64,000 nucleotides of DNA from assembly GCA_947623455.1 (NCBI GenBank), contig OX392541.1, positions 11,784,719 to 11,848,718 of the forward strand. Direction: 5' to 3'. Below, piece after piece: positions 1-11,398 of the stretch. The first letter of the stretch is position 1. Each line of letters opens with the position of its first letter. The translations under genes and the position numbers were made by a program. The notes beneath the pieces were generated by a model that was not told the origin of the DNA, made no database searches, and worked only from the letters and a program-made list of their open reading frames with translations. The stretch is from Mimachlamys varia (Eukaryota; Mollusca; Bivalvia; Pectinida; Pectinidae).

Positions 1-87
1 AAGAAGAAATTTGCCTTTCTTTTAGAGAATGATTTTGAGAGTTTTGGTTTATTTTCTCATAAATATAAGTTATGTGATAAATAGAAA

Positions 88-225
88 CTTACACTCGTGT
101 CAATGTAATATGGAATTTATTAAACTCGTTAAATAATTCAATATGTCACTCGCCTAAAGGCTCGTGACATATTGAATTATTGAACTCGTTTAATAAATTT
201 CATATTACATCGACACTCGTGTAAG
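88..225. repeat. foldback (hairpin) element, family 1 copy 1
   Basis: Near-perfect inverted repeat with arms of about 65 bases and a tiny loop around 155. The ends read CTTACACTCGTGTCAATGTA and its complement. A second copy in opposite orientation lies at 22955-23092 and shares flanking sequence too (TTATGTGATAAATAGAA next to the arm), so the mobile unit is longer than the hairpin. No coding content. Confidence 0.8.
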
Positions 226-378
226 ATCCTCTGTTTATGTTACCCCCGTTTCTATATAAATTGTTGACGTTATTTACAAACATAAACAGACAAAACTTCA
301 TTGTTAATCGGCTTTGATCTAGTAGAGCCCACACTGGCATTCGTATCTGTTTCATATTGCAATCAAAATATTTCTTAC

Positions 379-496
379 CACATATTTTATTCGTTGTCCA
401 TCGGTGTCCGCTTCAAACGAGAAAAGTTGTTGTATGTTTTCAACGGTGAAATCGTTAATGAGCTCACTGTCTAACGCAACGAGTTCATCGCCAGTT
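379..496 (-). CDS. candidate internal exon of an unrecognised minus-strand gene
   Basis: On the minus strand a pyrimidine-rich acceptor (CTGTTTTAG) precedes 118 open bases that end at a strong donor (GTG|GTAAGA). The reading is one base completing a codon plus 39 codons: an acidic segment, DELVALDSELINDF followed by VENIQQLFSFEAD and QRIKYV. Codon use and composition look protein-like compared with the surrounding A+T-rich DNA. I do not recognise the family. The next exon in the 3' direction would lie off the left edge. It could share a gene with the candidate at 2986-3114, but phases (0 out of that exon, 2 into this one) require a missing exon between them, which I could not find. Confidence 0.4.
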
Positions 497-2623
497 CTAA
501 AACAGCACAACCAAACCTTTGTTATTTGATACACAAAGAATACATAAGCGGTAAATACCCAGGTAGAATTTGATCGGACGACATAAGATAGGTATCAAGT
601 TATATACCTGGTGTAGAACACTATACAAACCATTTCAACCATAGCCAGAACACACACATACACAACAAAGGAATGAATCTTATGTATGGTTAGTATCAAA
701 TGGGCTTTAAACCATACACATATAATATTGACAATATGTCATCAAGCTGTTAATGCTTAGCATGACTAGGTCTTCTTGCACCCGCTTGTGCTGTCAATAT
801 GTAGATAGATTTAAACGTGATATCCATACACATGTATATATCATTATAGTACATCCGGTTACAAGTAAACGTCTACCTTAGTACAAACACACAGAGAGAA
901 TAAGATGCTCTTCATTATTTATGCTACTTAAGGACATAATATAACTTTCTTCGCGTGTTTTTGAAGTGTGCTGAATAAGAAGGCTTTTTCTTGTGTTGTG
1001 AAAATTCGAAATTAAATAATAGGAGGAGTTTTCCTTTTCCAACTAGATGCAGTGTTGACAAAATGGCCGACATAGTGGATTTTAATATGGAGATTTACAT
1101 TGTGTCATGCATCACACTTTTGGTATGTTTTTTTTGGCAATCATATTTACGTTTGCAAACTAGATAATGGTATAATGCTTCAAAAGAACAAAATAAACTT
1201 TCTAACATGTATTGCATCAGAAAATTTATAAAACATTATTTCTGCTATATTTGGAAACGATGTCCATTACGATCACACACTCTACGTAAAAAACTTTGTT
1301 ATTCAATAGATCAAACCATAGAAAAAATTCTAACACCGATGATTTGTTGCAATGTTTACTCGAAAAGATGGAGTATTCTAAATTATAAAATACGACATCC
1401 AGATATTGACAAAACATTGTATTTAGGACTCATTCTTAACTATTATCAAAACGTTTGATATATATTCTATTCCGAAATACATGGTTTGCCTATTCATTTC
1501 ATGTACCTGATGTATATTGTCATCCGTTTCCTTGACGCCCGGGCCCGTATTCATTAAACAGTTCGCATGCTTCAATACGCATGGATGGATTTGTGTTTAA
1601 ATCTGATGTCTTGTTCCGTTTAGGAATTCATTATAAAATTCATGTTGTCAATGATCAGGAAATGCGACTTTCAGTGCTTACATGTGACTGGTCTAAAAAA
1701 AGGTGCAGCACATGTGTGTATTACGTTATCTTTGATCAAGTACAAGAAAGTAAATCTTACACAAAATCCATGCCTGTGCATTTGAACAGTTTAATGAATT
1801 CTGGTTCTAGGCGCATGGTGCTTTATCACAAAGCGGTAGTATTGAAAAGAAAATTTTATCTCGAAACCATAAAAAATTGTTCAGCAGTAATATGATAAGA
1901 TGTATTGTTTACCTGAATACGGACGGCTGTTTGGTGTGGACTTCATGTATGTAAATTTTCCCATCTTTGTCCTGTGGGTTTATTTTCACCGTCATGTACG
2001 TGCTTTTCCATTTTCCTCCAATGATGATATGCAATACGATTTCGATGAACTGGAATTTGAAAAAAAGAGTACACAAAAAGTGATTAACATGTAAATATTT
2101 TCTTTAAATTATATTCAATAGTGTCCCAAAGTATAAGCAAGAGGACGCGTCTTCTTATCATTTTCGAAATCTCCTGTGTCGGCGTGTTTATTTTCATTCT
2201 AAGAAAGAAAACACATCTTTGTTTGCACATATTCAGTTGCACTTTATCATATATAATAACGCTTACACCCTTCTTCAAATTAAATGAATCCCATGCAGGA
2301 ACTTGAAGAAACCGCAACTATCAGCAGGATACTCTTAACCTATGTATCAAGTAAATAAGGCTTAATCATTTCTAAAACCACAAAAAGGTTACACAACAAT
2401 ACTCTGCATAAAATAGCCCCGAATTTGTTTACCTGCACGATTACATTTAAGAAATGATTCAAGTGGATTTTGATAGGACTTCCCCGGTAAAACGTCAATT
2501 GTAAAGATCATTAAATAGAACGCATATACTTGAAAACGCTTTGGAGTCATCTAATAAAATAACGAAAATATTTGCTTAAATCAATTTCATATATGACCTA
2601 CGCTATCGAAGTTTACATATAAG
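497..2623. other. A+T-rich DNA without recognised genes
   Basis: Only short chance ORFs are seen here. A lone terminus-like segment GGGCCCGTATTCATTAAAC at about 1548-1566 resembles the end of the inverted-repeat element at 61000-61262. Otherwise nothing is recognised. Confidence 0.5.
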
Positions 2624-2850
2624 TATATTGAGTTTGTTTTGTACACAAACAGGAATTGAAAACTTAATTTGCGAGCTTTTGAAAACGTCAGCTTCCTTTG
2701 TCAAGCAAATTCAGCTCACTACCCAAAATAGGGCCAGTTAGAGAAGTCAGCTATTAAATGTATTCTAATACTACAGACAGGGAGAGGTACGGGTAAACTC
2801 TCAAATTAAGTTTTCAATTCCTGTTTGTGTACAAGACAAACTCAGTATAT
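2624..2850. mobile_element. MITE-like element with ~48-bp terminal inverted repeats
   Basis: Both ends carry the same roughly 48-base sequence in inverse orientation, including TTTGTACACAAACAGGAATT and its complement near the other end. A second, one-ended copy lies at 44085-44300, and homology there continues past the terminus (TTCATACCAAACTG, TGAATCTT), so the family is larger than this 227-bp unit. Superfamily not assignable from sequence alone. Confidence 0.7.
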
Positions 2851-2985
2851 ATTATTCATACCAAACTGATGAATCTTATTCCTAATATTGACCAAATAAA
2901 TCTTTACTACAAACCAGTTAATACCTATTTTCGGAGAACTCAATACTTCTCGGCTTGGTAGGTGGATGAAGTGGGTTTTGCTTAC

Positions 2986-3114
2986 CTCTTCGGTCACTTT
3001 ATATAACTTCGAGCGCCTTCCAGCATTCTGCGAAATTGATGAATCACACACATCACCTGAAATCCTTCTTCGTGTTACAATTGTCTCGGTGACATTTGCT
3101 GGTGGTAGATCCAT
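2986..3114 (-). CDS. candidate first coding exon, unrecognised gene
   Basis: On the minus strand an ATG in good context (CACAACATGGAT) opens 43 codons beginning MDLPPANVTETIVTRRR and ending KLYKVTEE. They end at a strong donor, GAAGAG|GTAAGC, in phase 0. The segment is hydrophilic and basic, with no signal peptide. An alternative, weaker donor (TTCAG|GTGATG) occurs 57 bases in. No family recognised. No downstream exon could be joined with confidence; 379-496 does not fit in phase without an intermediate exon. Confidence 0.4.
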
Positions 3115-3643
3115 GTTGTGTATTTTAAGTTTACTGTTTATATGTAATCAAGTACAGGACGAGTTCTTATATACCCCTAATTATATCATTCTAAAAATAA
3201 AATGCAAATTTACGTTCAATTTTCAGTATAACTTTGAGTAAAAGACCTTGCGGAATTTTAAGTAATGGCGCTTGCATCAGTATGCTGTTTAAATGACCTT
3301 AATGTAAATTGAATGGATACATGTACATTGTAAAATGATAGCTATGTTATTTTGTTTATTTCTGTGTACCTATTTTTAGCTTGTTGTCATCAGAAAGTTT
3401 CATAAACTATAAATAGAAATGAGAACAACATCATTCAAATGCCACAGCGGATATTCCATTCCTTTTAATAGCACCCGACTTTCATACTGGATTTTCATCT
3501 TCTATATTTAGATGTATTTGATGCCACTCAACCAAATCATCACCATATATTTTATAATTTTATTTTTTGTGTTTCTAATTTTAACGAACTCAATATTCGA
3601 TTCTTGTTTATCGTCGGGAAAATGTCGTTGTAGTTACATTCCG

Positions 3644-4035
3644 TTAAAGGCCAAATATACGTAACTTTCGGCAAACCTTGATGCGAAAATCAAGCCTAAT
3701 AACTTATTATTTTTATAGATTTAGTTAATATTAACTGATATCAGCAATATCCTAGATGACTTCTTACCCGGTAACCGGTACGGCAGCAGTTGAAACTCGG
3801 TATTTGTAAACATGCGACCATTTTGACTGTCTTCTACCTGCGGTTTGTTATTGAAGTGGGCCCCACCTGAATTATTTTCAATTCTTTGGATTTTTCTGTC
3901 AGGAGTTTTTTGTTAGTTACCGCTCAGATTTTACTTCGTTTTAGGCTTATTATTGCATGTTTGTCAACTGGATTTTTTTCAGAATTTTTCAGATTGACGA
4001 AAAAATTCCTGAAGTTACGTATATTGGGCCTTTAA
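3644..4035. mobile_element. TTAA-flanked MITE, copy 1 (392 bp)
   Basis: Starts TTAAAGGCCAAATATACGTA and ends with the complementary form of AAGGCCCAATATACGTAACT, bounded by TTAA at 3644 and 4032. Full-length relatives lie at 9085-9471 and 18329-18721; partial ones at 17044-17417 and 26207-26382. TTAA target duplication is typical of piggyBac-type elements, but the ends are not the usual CCC type, so the superfamily is inference. The ORF crossing its right end is a chance frame. Confidence 0.8.
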
Positions 4036-4399
4036 GAAAAATAAAGCAATATTTTAATATAACATTTAACAACAATATGCATGTTTTCGACTGGAAAATT
4101 TACTGCGAGAATCTGTCGGCTGCTGGCGAACAACATGTCGACACAAGGATTGAGATGAAGGTAGAGGAAAGTTATGAGCTAGACTTTAATTTGATGTCCT
4201 TGTCTGATATAAACGTGGACGCTTTTGCATGTGCTTACTCTTCCGGATCACCTGGTCTTGTTATCTTGTACTTTTTTTACGGGTCTCCATGTAAATCTTT
4301 ACTTTGTTTATATTTTGCTTCTCTGTTAATAGGGATTCAAGTGATACAGATTGATGAAGACTATGGACAAGTTTTATTGTCGCCATCTTGATCTCATCG

Positions 4400-4695
4400 A
4401 TAATTTTATCTTTGAGTGACATGAAGATGGATGTTTTTGAGTTACTTATCAGTGTGCTTACTTGTGATTGACAATGATGTCTCGGTTCTCAATATTAATG
4501 CTTACTAAGATTTACATGGCGGGTGTCGTCGATAAAGCAGAAGACGTGTACTCTTCCAGAACACCTGGTCTTATTCTCTTGTACTTTTACGAGAGTTTCC
4601 ATGTAAATCTTTCTTTTGTTCCTATTTTGCCTCTAGTTTAATCGATTTAGAGTTCGGATAATAGTTTTGTTTGACGCTTTGGTATTCTCAAATAT
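4400..4695 (+). mobile_element. 5'-truncated Penelope-like element, 3' end
   Basis: Contains the last codons of the element's ORF (MKMDVFE...) followed by its conserved 3' UTR. The UTR carries GTCGTCGATAAAGCAGAAGA, ACTCTTCCGGAACACCTGG (here AGAACACC), and the small hairpin CTCTTGTACTTTTACGAGAG. It ends in the shared terminus GACGCTTTGGTATTCTC. Homologous to the tail of the longer copy at 27518-29097, in opposite orientation. Confidence 0.75.
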
Positions 4696-5344
4696 ATTTT
4701 CCTCCAAAAATTTTAATACTAAATATCTAACGACTCTATGTGATATGTCTTAATATTGTTTATTGTTATTTATTTAAAGCATACAAGCAATAAATATTCA
4801 GAAAAATTGTTGACAACAACAACCACAACAACAAACAAACATATCGGGGATTTAAATCTTGTTTGTCAGCAGGTTGTCTGTATATAATTACTGTACATCT
4901 GCGTGTCTTTTCACATTAGTTTACCTGGTTTAAAGTCCCTCGTCAAACAGTAATTACGTTTTCACACGAACTGTATAGTGTCTAAAGTTCTTAACTTTAT
5001 GTATGTCGGTTTTACCTTACTAATTACTTTTATGAACCGATAAATGGAATTCCAGTTTCAGCTATTTTTGTCATCTTACATCGGTTCTATGAATAACGTT
5101 GCTATGTATAGCTTAAATACCATCACAAAAGTATATTATTACACTGGAAAATTACTAAATATGAATAAGTCAGTGTCTACATGTTAAAAAATTCCTGATG
5201 TCTATTTCAATCACTGAAATCCACCAATATATCGACATTGCTCGTCAGCACATGAAATCAATTTTTGACATACTTACAAGCACTATTTCATGTGAAGCAA
5301 TATGAACTCATTTAACATGATTAAAAGAGCATTTCCTTACATTG

Positions 5345-5466
5345 AGGGTGTGACAGAGAAATCACCAACCCAAGAGGTGATATACTTGGTAGTCTAACTC
5401 GAGGCTCTGCCGAGGGTTAGAAAATCAAGTTTTTCACCCCGAAAGCAGTTGGAGATTATCTGTCAC
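5345..5466. repeat. imperfect foldback sequence
   Basis: Inverted repeat with outer arms GTGACAG/CTGTCAC and an inner hairpin around TCTAACTCGAGGC / GCCGAGGGTTAGA. Probably a decayed foldback element; no second copy was seen in the window. Confidence 0.5.
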
Positions 5467-5880
5467 AACATCAAGGTAGCAGCAATACAGTACTGAACCC
5501 GCAATCATCCGGACGCTGATAGTCCAGAAACTCACAATCCAGACGGAAATATACAGGAACGGATTCCCGATCCGCTAATTGTACTCATCCGACCCGGGAA
5601 TTCGGATATTCTTTAAAAGACTCATTTATTTCTGATTCTAGAGAAAAATAACAAAAAAAAAAGCTCATATCAGAAAACATATGTATAACATGGTGAATGC
5701 CTTTGCGTCAAATGCTCAAATGACTAATTATTATCATTGGCGCCAATTTTATTCAAGCTGGGCTGTTCCGCGAATGTCTTTTTAATGCCAACACATATAC
5801 AAACGCAGGTAATAAACAATTAATATGAAAAAATATAAATGAAGTTAAGCAATTGTTCTATAGTAAAAATGTAAATATAT

Positions 5881-6034
5881 GGATTGAAAATCTTTTTTTT
5901 TTTAAACTTTCATAGTGCTATGCAAGCCAATACATCCATATTTAACGTGAAGCCCTAGCGGGCTTCATTCAATATGGATGTAACGGCTGACCTTTCATAG
6001 CACTATGAAAGTTAAAAAAAATTACTTTCCATCC
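5881..6034. repeat. foldback element with ~40-bp arms
   Basis: GGATTGAAAA...AAACTTTCATAGTGCTATG at the left is matched by its complement at the right (CATAGCACTATGAAAGTT ... CCATCC). An inner pair is CATCCATATT/AATATGGATG around GAAGCCCTAGCGGGCTTC. Confidence 0.75.
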
Positions 6035-6141
6035 CTATATATTTGCAAAATGACAGTCCGGAAAGCTTGTAATCCGGACGGCTTGGGCTGGGAACGAAGG
6101 TTTTCGGATTATCGAGGATCCAATGTATAGTGTACATATGT

Positions 6142-6716
6142 AATAGGACGAGGAAAAGTGATAAAGATAGTGCCGTCGCTGGGGCTCGAACCCGCGACCA
6201 TTGGCTATCCAGCCCGATGCTCTACCGACTGAGCTAAAGGGAAATTCCCTACAGCTCACGCTTGTAAGGCAACCTAATCAATGCACATCTTTTACACTAG
6301 TTTGTAAAAGGACGAGGAAAAGTGATAAAGATAGTGCCGTCGCTGGGGCTCGAACCCGCGACCCTTGGCTCTCCAGCCCAATGCTCTACCGACTGAGCTA
6401 AAGGGAAATTCCCTACAGCCCACGCTTGTAAGGCAACCTAATCAATGCACATCTTTTACACTATTCCCCCCTTTTTCTAAATCCCCAACCCAGGTTCTTT
6501 GACTCCTCGCCAAGGCTTCTCCTCCTTGGAACGGGGAGGGTCATCGGCACCAGTTTGTAATAGGACGAGGAAAAGTGATAAAGATAGTGCCGTCGCTGGG
6601 GCTCGAACCCGCGACCATTGGCTCTCCAGCCCGATGCTCTACCGACTGAGCTAAAGGGAAATTCCCTACAGCTCACGCTTGTAAGGCAACCTAATCAATG
6701 CACATCTTTTACACAT
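6142..6716 (-). mobile_element. three tandem tRNA-like (SINE-type) repeats
   Basis: Three copies of a ~160-bp unit, with equivalent points at 6170, 6334 and 6587, are read on the minus strand. Each holds an A-box-like TAGCTCAGTCGGTAGAGC and a B-box-like GGTTCGAGCCCC, spaced as in a tRNA. The acceptor and T stems do not pair and the anticodon stem is mismatched, so these are tRNA-derived repeats rather than tRNA genes. Each unit also includes the same flank on both sides (AAGTGATAAAGATA; ATTCCCTACAGC), so the duplicated unit extends beyond the tRNA-like body. A 90-bp unrelated piece separates copies 2 and 3. Confidence 0.75.
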
Positions 6717-8410
6717 ATCTGTTTTATGACGACATAAGGGACTGAAGTTCTGGCCGTTCCTGTATTTGAATATGATGACGTCAGTAATATGGTAAGCAGA
6801 AAATTTACACGCATGAATTGCTGCAGTTACATATGTATGAATGTAAACATAAGCATTGAACTGTTTCCAAATGGTAGTATACGGTCGATATGAATGTAAT
6901 TTGGGTGGCAGATAAATATTCATGTCGCCTTAAATGTACTGATATCGACTGTATACTACTAATTTTAACTGTTCAATGCATGCTTAAATGAGAGATTTGA
7001 TGACGGTCAATCTTGGTGTTACAATTGCTAATCATTTTGATTGACCAATCAAATACCGTGTAACATCTCAATTTTATTAGAGTCAGAGCCGTCGATTTTC
7101 CCCCGGCTTTGGAATTGCCATTAATAAACAACCGGAAATGATCCTCGGTGACGTCAGAGCGTTTCAGAAAAATCCTATGTGAATTCCAACAATATGTATA
7201 TATAAATATGGTTTTTTTTAAATACCCGGGCATTAGTTCTTTGGTATGGCCTTTCATGAAACAAGTCAACATTCTACATTGTGTACAAGTGAATATATTG
7301 AAGTTTGCTGATTCTTTTTGAGTGCTGTCAACTTATCAGCGAATAATTCCCCTGGAGAAACAGGTAATTGCAGCTTAATGAAGGTATTTTTGTAATGAAA
7401 CTAACAGATATATTTTAATACTAATAATAATCCGCTGTCCTGATATTGCTATCGTTATTCTTTAAGCATTATCAATGACTCTGATCATCCATAAGTTAAA
7501 GAAAGTATACCAAGCTTGCTTGTTTACTAAAAAGTACAGAAATGATTCGATTGACTGTAGCTTATTCTAAATTATAAAGGTCCAATTCTCGTGTGTTTGT
7601 GTTTTGTTTAATCCCTATCGAATTATAATGTACATTGTTTGTTTAATTGAGTTTTAAGTGTACTTTAATGATTGTAACTCATTTCGTCTCATTCAAATAT
7701 ACTAAAGATCGTAAATCAGGCATTAACAATAACTCATTTCAATAACTAAAGAAATCAGACCATACTGAGTGTCAGATGATTATATGAAAAAAAAATCAAT
7801 TCATAATATTATCCCATTCATTATATTTATGGCACGACTTCCGAAAATATATCAGGGTGAAGCGATACCTGGCATGTTTATAAATAAAACGGACTATACG
7901 TACATGTATACGTTGATCATTGATATTGGTAAACAGACTGTTGTTCGATAGAGGTTAATTACATTATCACCTCGTAGAAGGATAAGCTGCCAGAAGTCAC
8001 GTATTTCAAAGGTAGGTCGAAATTTGTATAAACTTCAATGTATCGGTCATATTTTAAAATTTCAATATTTTTTTTAAAAGACTGGTTAGAAACCTCAATA
8101 TATATATATTATGTGTTTGCCTGTGACACTTACAGAAAATTATCAAACTGATTAAAGCTATATTTCACTGCAGTGATGAGCAGTGAAAATATAAGGTTTT
8201 GTGTGAATAACACTACATTCCTGTTGTTGACCCAATCCGTTGTAATTTCGACAGATTGGCCTAGTTTCTTTCCAGTAAGCAGATAAAGAAAAAATATAAA
8301 AAGATGAATATTGCAGATGATTTTTTCATATATATATATATAATTTCATTCCTGCTATGCACTCGTGAAAAGATAAAAAAAAGAAATCTGCCATACTCGT
8401 GAAATATATT
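6717..8410. other. intergenic DNA, nothing recognised
   Basis: No exon-like ORF with splice sites and no repeat shared with the rest of the window was seen. Two TGACGTCA palindromes (6776, 7149) are present. Confidence 0.4.
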
Positions 8411-8569
8411 TAAGGATTTAAGTTTCTTTCTGGTGGTTTTATCAAAGGATAAAGTTCAGTAGGATATCGATAGTTGGAATGGAACGCGAAGCGTTCCATG
8501 AAACAACTATCGATATCCTACTGAACTTTATCCTTTGATAAAACCACCAGAAAGAAACTTTAATCCTTA
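8411..8569. repeat. near-perfect hairpin element, TAAGGATT class
   Basis: Arms of about 65 bases are almost perfectly complementary (TTTCTTTCTGGTGGTTTTAT; AAAGTTCAGTAGGATATCG), around a small loop with GGAACGC/GCGTTCC. The termini TAAGGATT...AATCCTTA are shared with the hairpins at 15003, 53576 and 54655, whose arms are otherwise unrelated. Confidence 0.85.
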
Positions 8570-9084
8570 TATTTACTGTCCAGACCTTATATTCCCATGT
8601 GTAATTATTTCTTTAATCAGATATTATGATACTTACTGCGATGAAATCAAACAGTATCGTTTGGTTTCGGTAGACTGTTGAAACAGCCGCCTTATGAGAT
8701 GACGAACTCCCGCGAAATTTCAGTCAACAAGTAAACAAGAAAGGTCCAAAAGATTACATCTTTTTATAGTTATTTTTTCACATAAGTTTATATATAAACA
8801 AACCATACTGTCTTTGTTTCTGTTATTGTATTTAAAAAAAGACATTAAAATGCTTCTTATTTATTTCTTAAATAAATTAACACATACTACGCGGCAGGAT
8901 ATTGATCGAGTCTGTAAAGTAGTGACGCGGCCTCGTGTTCAAATCGTAACGGAGTGTATTACTGCGCGCTGCGCCAATTGGCGCGTGATCCACTGATTTT
9001 ATCGGAAAATAAAGTTCAGTAGGCATTCGTAGAAATGTATAGGCAATATACTATCAATTCCAAACAGACTGTAAATATTTGATA

Positions 9085-9471
9085 TTAAAGGCCAAATATA
9101 CGTAACTTTCGCCAAAATTTGAAGCAAAAATCAAGCCTGATAACTTTTTGTATTTATAGATTTAGTTAAGATTAACTGATAACAGCAATATTCAATTCTT
9201 ACGCGGTAACCGGTACAGCAGCAGTTGAAACTCGATATTTGTAAACACGCGTCCATTTTGAGCTGTTTTCTAACTTCGGCTTGTTGTTGAAGTTGGCCCC
9301 ATCTAAATCATTTTCAATTTTTTGGATTTTTCTGTCACGAGTTTCTTGTTAGTTACCGCTCAGATTTACTTCGTTTTAGGCTTATTTTTGCGTGGTTATC
9401 AACTGGATTATTTTTGAGAATTTTTCAGAATCCCGAAAAATTTTCTGAAGTTACGTATATTGGGCCTTTAA
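9085..9471. mobile_element. TTAA-flanked MITE, copy 2 (387 bp)
   Basis: Same family and orientation as 3644-4035. Bounded by TTAA at 9085 and 9468, ends AAAGGCCAAATATACGTAAC and GTTACGTATATTGGGCCTTT. Non-coding. Confidence 0.8.
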
Positions 9472-10579
9472 ACGGCAGACCATTGAATATAACCTCTCTA
9501 TATAAAAGACACCCTTAAACAAACATCAACATACGTTTATATGCCACATAAATATTACATAGGCTGTTCAATGGTGCAACATAGAATACTTATAATTTAA
9601 TTGAATTATTAACATATAATTTGAGAGGAAGCCGTGCGAGCTTTCATGTATTTATGTTCATAAACTTTTACAAACTGTTAACATCAATTACGCAATTTAT
9701 TGGATTCATGCGTATGACTTAGATTTATTGATCTCGTATTCAAAACAGGACTTAGAATAATTTGAGCAGTCGCGTATGAATACATAAATGTATATAGTCT
9801 ATATTTAACAGCAAAGTACGATTACAACATTAGTTTAATGAATTCTAGCTACGAATGTCCTTTCGTTAACAAAGATGACATGGCATCAATCCATAGGTGG
9901 CTGGTCACAGGGGCTAGGCACAGACTTATGACACTATGAAATGATTGCCAGATAAGTATTTTACCTCTCTCGAATATAACCCCTCACACTACTACATGTA
10001 TATCAATTATATCTGTAACTAGCCTCAACATGAAAATCGACCTATTTTCACTATAATCTCGTTTTCGTCATTGAATGAAGTCTAATTTTTTTACATGCAT
10101 GCCTCATTTTAAAGGTAAAACTTGTATCTTTCTGCCGATACCAAATATATCTCGCTACACGTCTACTATATTTTACTAGGCTGCCTAGAATCCGAGGTTT
10201 TGCATGAAAAACCGTAAGCAGACATTTACATGTCCACCGGGCCATACCTTGTCTAACCAAGGGTATAGCTTTATTACAGTGGTGATTACTGACAACGGCT
10301 TTGCAGTTCTATCACAAATGATAAAGCACGATATCCTACCTCGAAATTGGATGTTTATTGTTCTTGTAATCCAGGTCATCCGAGGTTAAATCCACGGTTC
10401 GCTGAAGATGTGAAACTCCACCGCCATTTTTCAAGTTTTCATATATTCGGAACCCATCTAGATTTTCTCACTACTCAAGTAGACCGACAAACTCCGAACA
10501 GTTCCACTGGACATGTAAATGTGTGACTGGTGAGACCTATCTGGGCAAGAAAACCTCTCCCACAAGTAGGGCAGAAGTG
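9472..10579. other. intergenic DNA, nothing recognised
   Basis: Short chance ORFs only; no splice-bounded exon or repeat relationship was identified. Confidence 0.4.
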
Positions 10580-10914
10580 ATCATCGATATCAAGGGATAA
10601 CGATCACCTACACTCTCTACACCCCTGGAATATACCCTGGTTAAACTGAAGGCTCCGTGTGCGCCACCTTGTTGATGAGACAAGAAGGCTGGTTCGAAAG
10701 TCTGATGTACATCAAAAGAATCTCGTGGTCACATAACGGTAAAGATTGACTGGCTTTGGAGTCGATCGCGGTTCCTTTGTAATATTCAAAGGACAGGCAT
10801 GCAGCCTTGCGATAACTCATGGTTTTTTTCACTTGAGCGTGCTTTCCGTTTTCCAATGACATATTCCAGGGGTGGAGAGAGCAATGGTGATCGTAACCTC
10901 TGGATATCGAGGAT
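10580..10914. mobile_element. MITE with ATC(C)TCGATATCC termini, copy 1
   Basis: Terminal inverted repeats of ~45 bases: ATCGATATCAAGGGATAACG at the left, ATCGTAACCTCTGGATATCG at the right, each followed by TCACCTACACTCTC / GGAGAGAGCAATGGTGA. Relatives are at 20492-20876 (full), 33178-33500 and 53180-53378 (partial). Non-coding. Confidence 0.7.
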
Positions 10915-10964
10915 GAGCAAAAATGAGAAGGGCTGTGCTGTTATTGTTGATAGTTCCAGCCTCA

Positions 10965-11155
10965 CGTATCTGTACATGGCGGGTGTCGTCGATGAAGCAG
11001 AAGACGCTTACTCTTCCGGAACACATGGTCTTAATCTCTTGTACTTTTACAAGAGTCTCCATGTAAATCTTTCCTTTGTTCATATTTTGTCCCTGGTTTA
11101 ATCGATTTTGAGTTTGGATTATGATTTTGTTAGCGCTTCGGTATTATCTTATTAA
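10965..11155 (+). mobile_element. Penelope-like element 3' UTR fragment
   Basis: Strongly 5'-truncated copy holding only the 3' UTR. It has GGCGGGTGTCGTCGATGAAG, the hairpin CTCTTGTACTTTTACAAGAG (perfect 8-bp stem, 4-base loop) and the terminal TTAGCGCTTCGGTATT. Shares its sequence with the copies at 45100 and 45975. Confidence 0.75.
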
Positions 11156-11398
11156 TTTCTCTGGTCAGCGTGACGGAAATGCCGCACTTCCGCTCTCTTA
11201 ATCCTTGTTGTAACAGAGCGTGCAACGTTTTTCACAAGCAACACGTTTATACCTGTTCAAACCTATGTAAACCTTATCATTTATATCAATTCCAGGTACA
11301 GTTTGTAAATTGTTCATTTTATGTAATCGATAAGCCATCTCGCCTGATATAATAAAGAAAAATTATCAATACTACATGTAATGTTTATTATATATATA

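Noticed and set aside
3957..4391. 144-codon plus-strand ORF
   Set aside because: Its 5' third is the end of a TTAA MITE and its 3' third overlaps Penelope-type tail sequence; no splice sites or family.
6165..6245. tRNA gene on the minus strand (and at 6330, 6585)
   Set aside because: A and B boxes are present, but acceptor, anticodon and T stems do not pair, and the homology extends well beyond the 72-base body; these are tRNA-derived repeats.
10965..11100. hammerhead ribozyme in the Penelope-like 3' UTR
   Set aside because: GTCGATGAAG...GAAGAC superficially resembles the core, but the CUGANGA box and the GAAA box with a closing stem III are absent.
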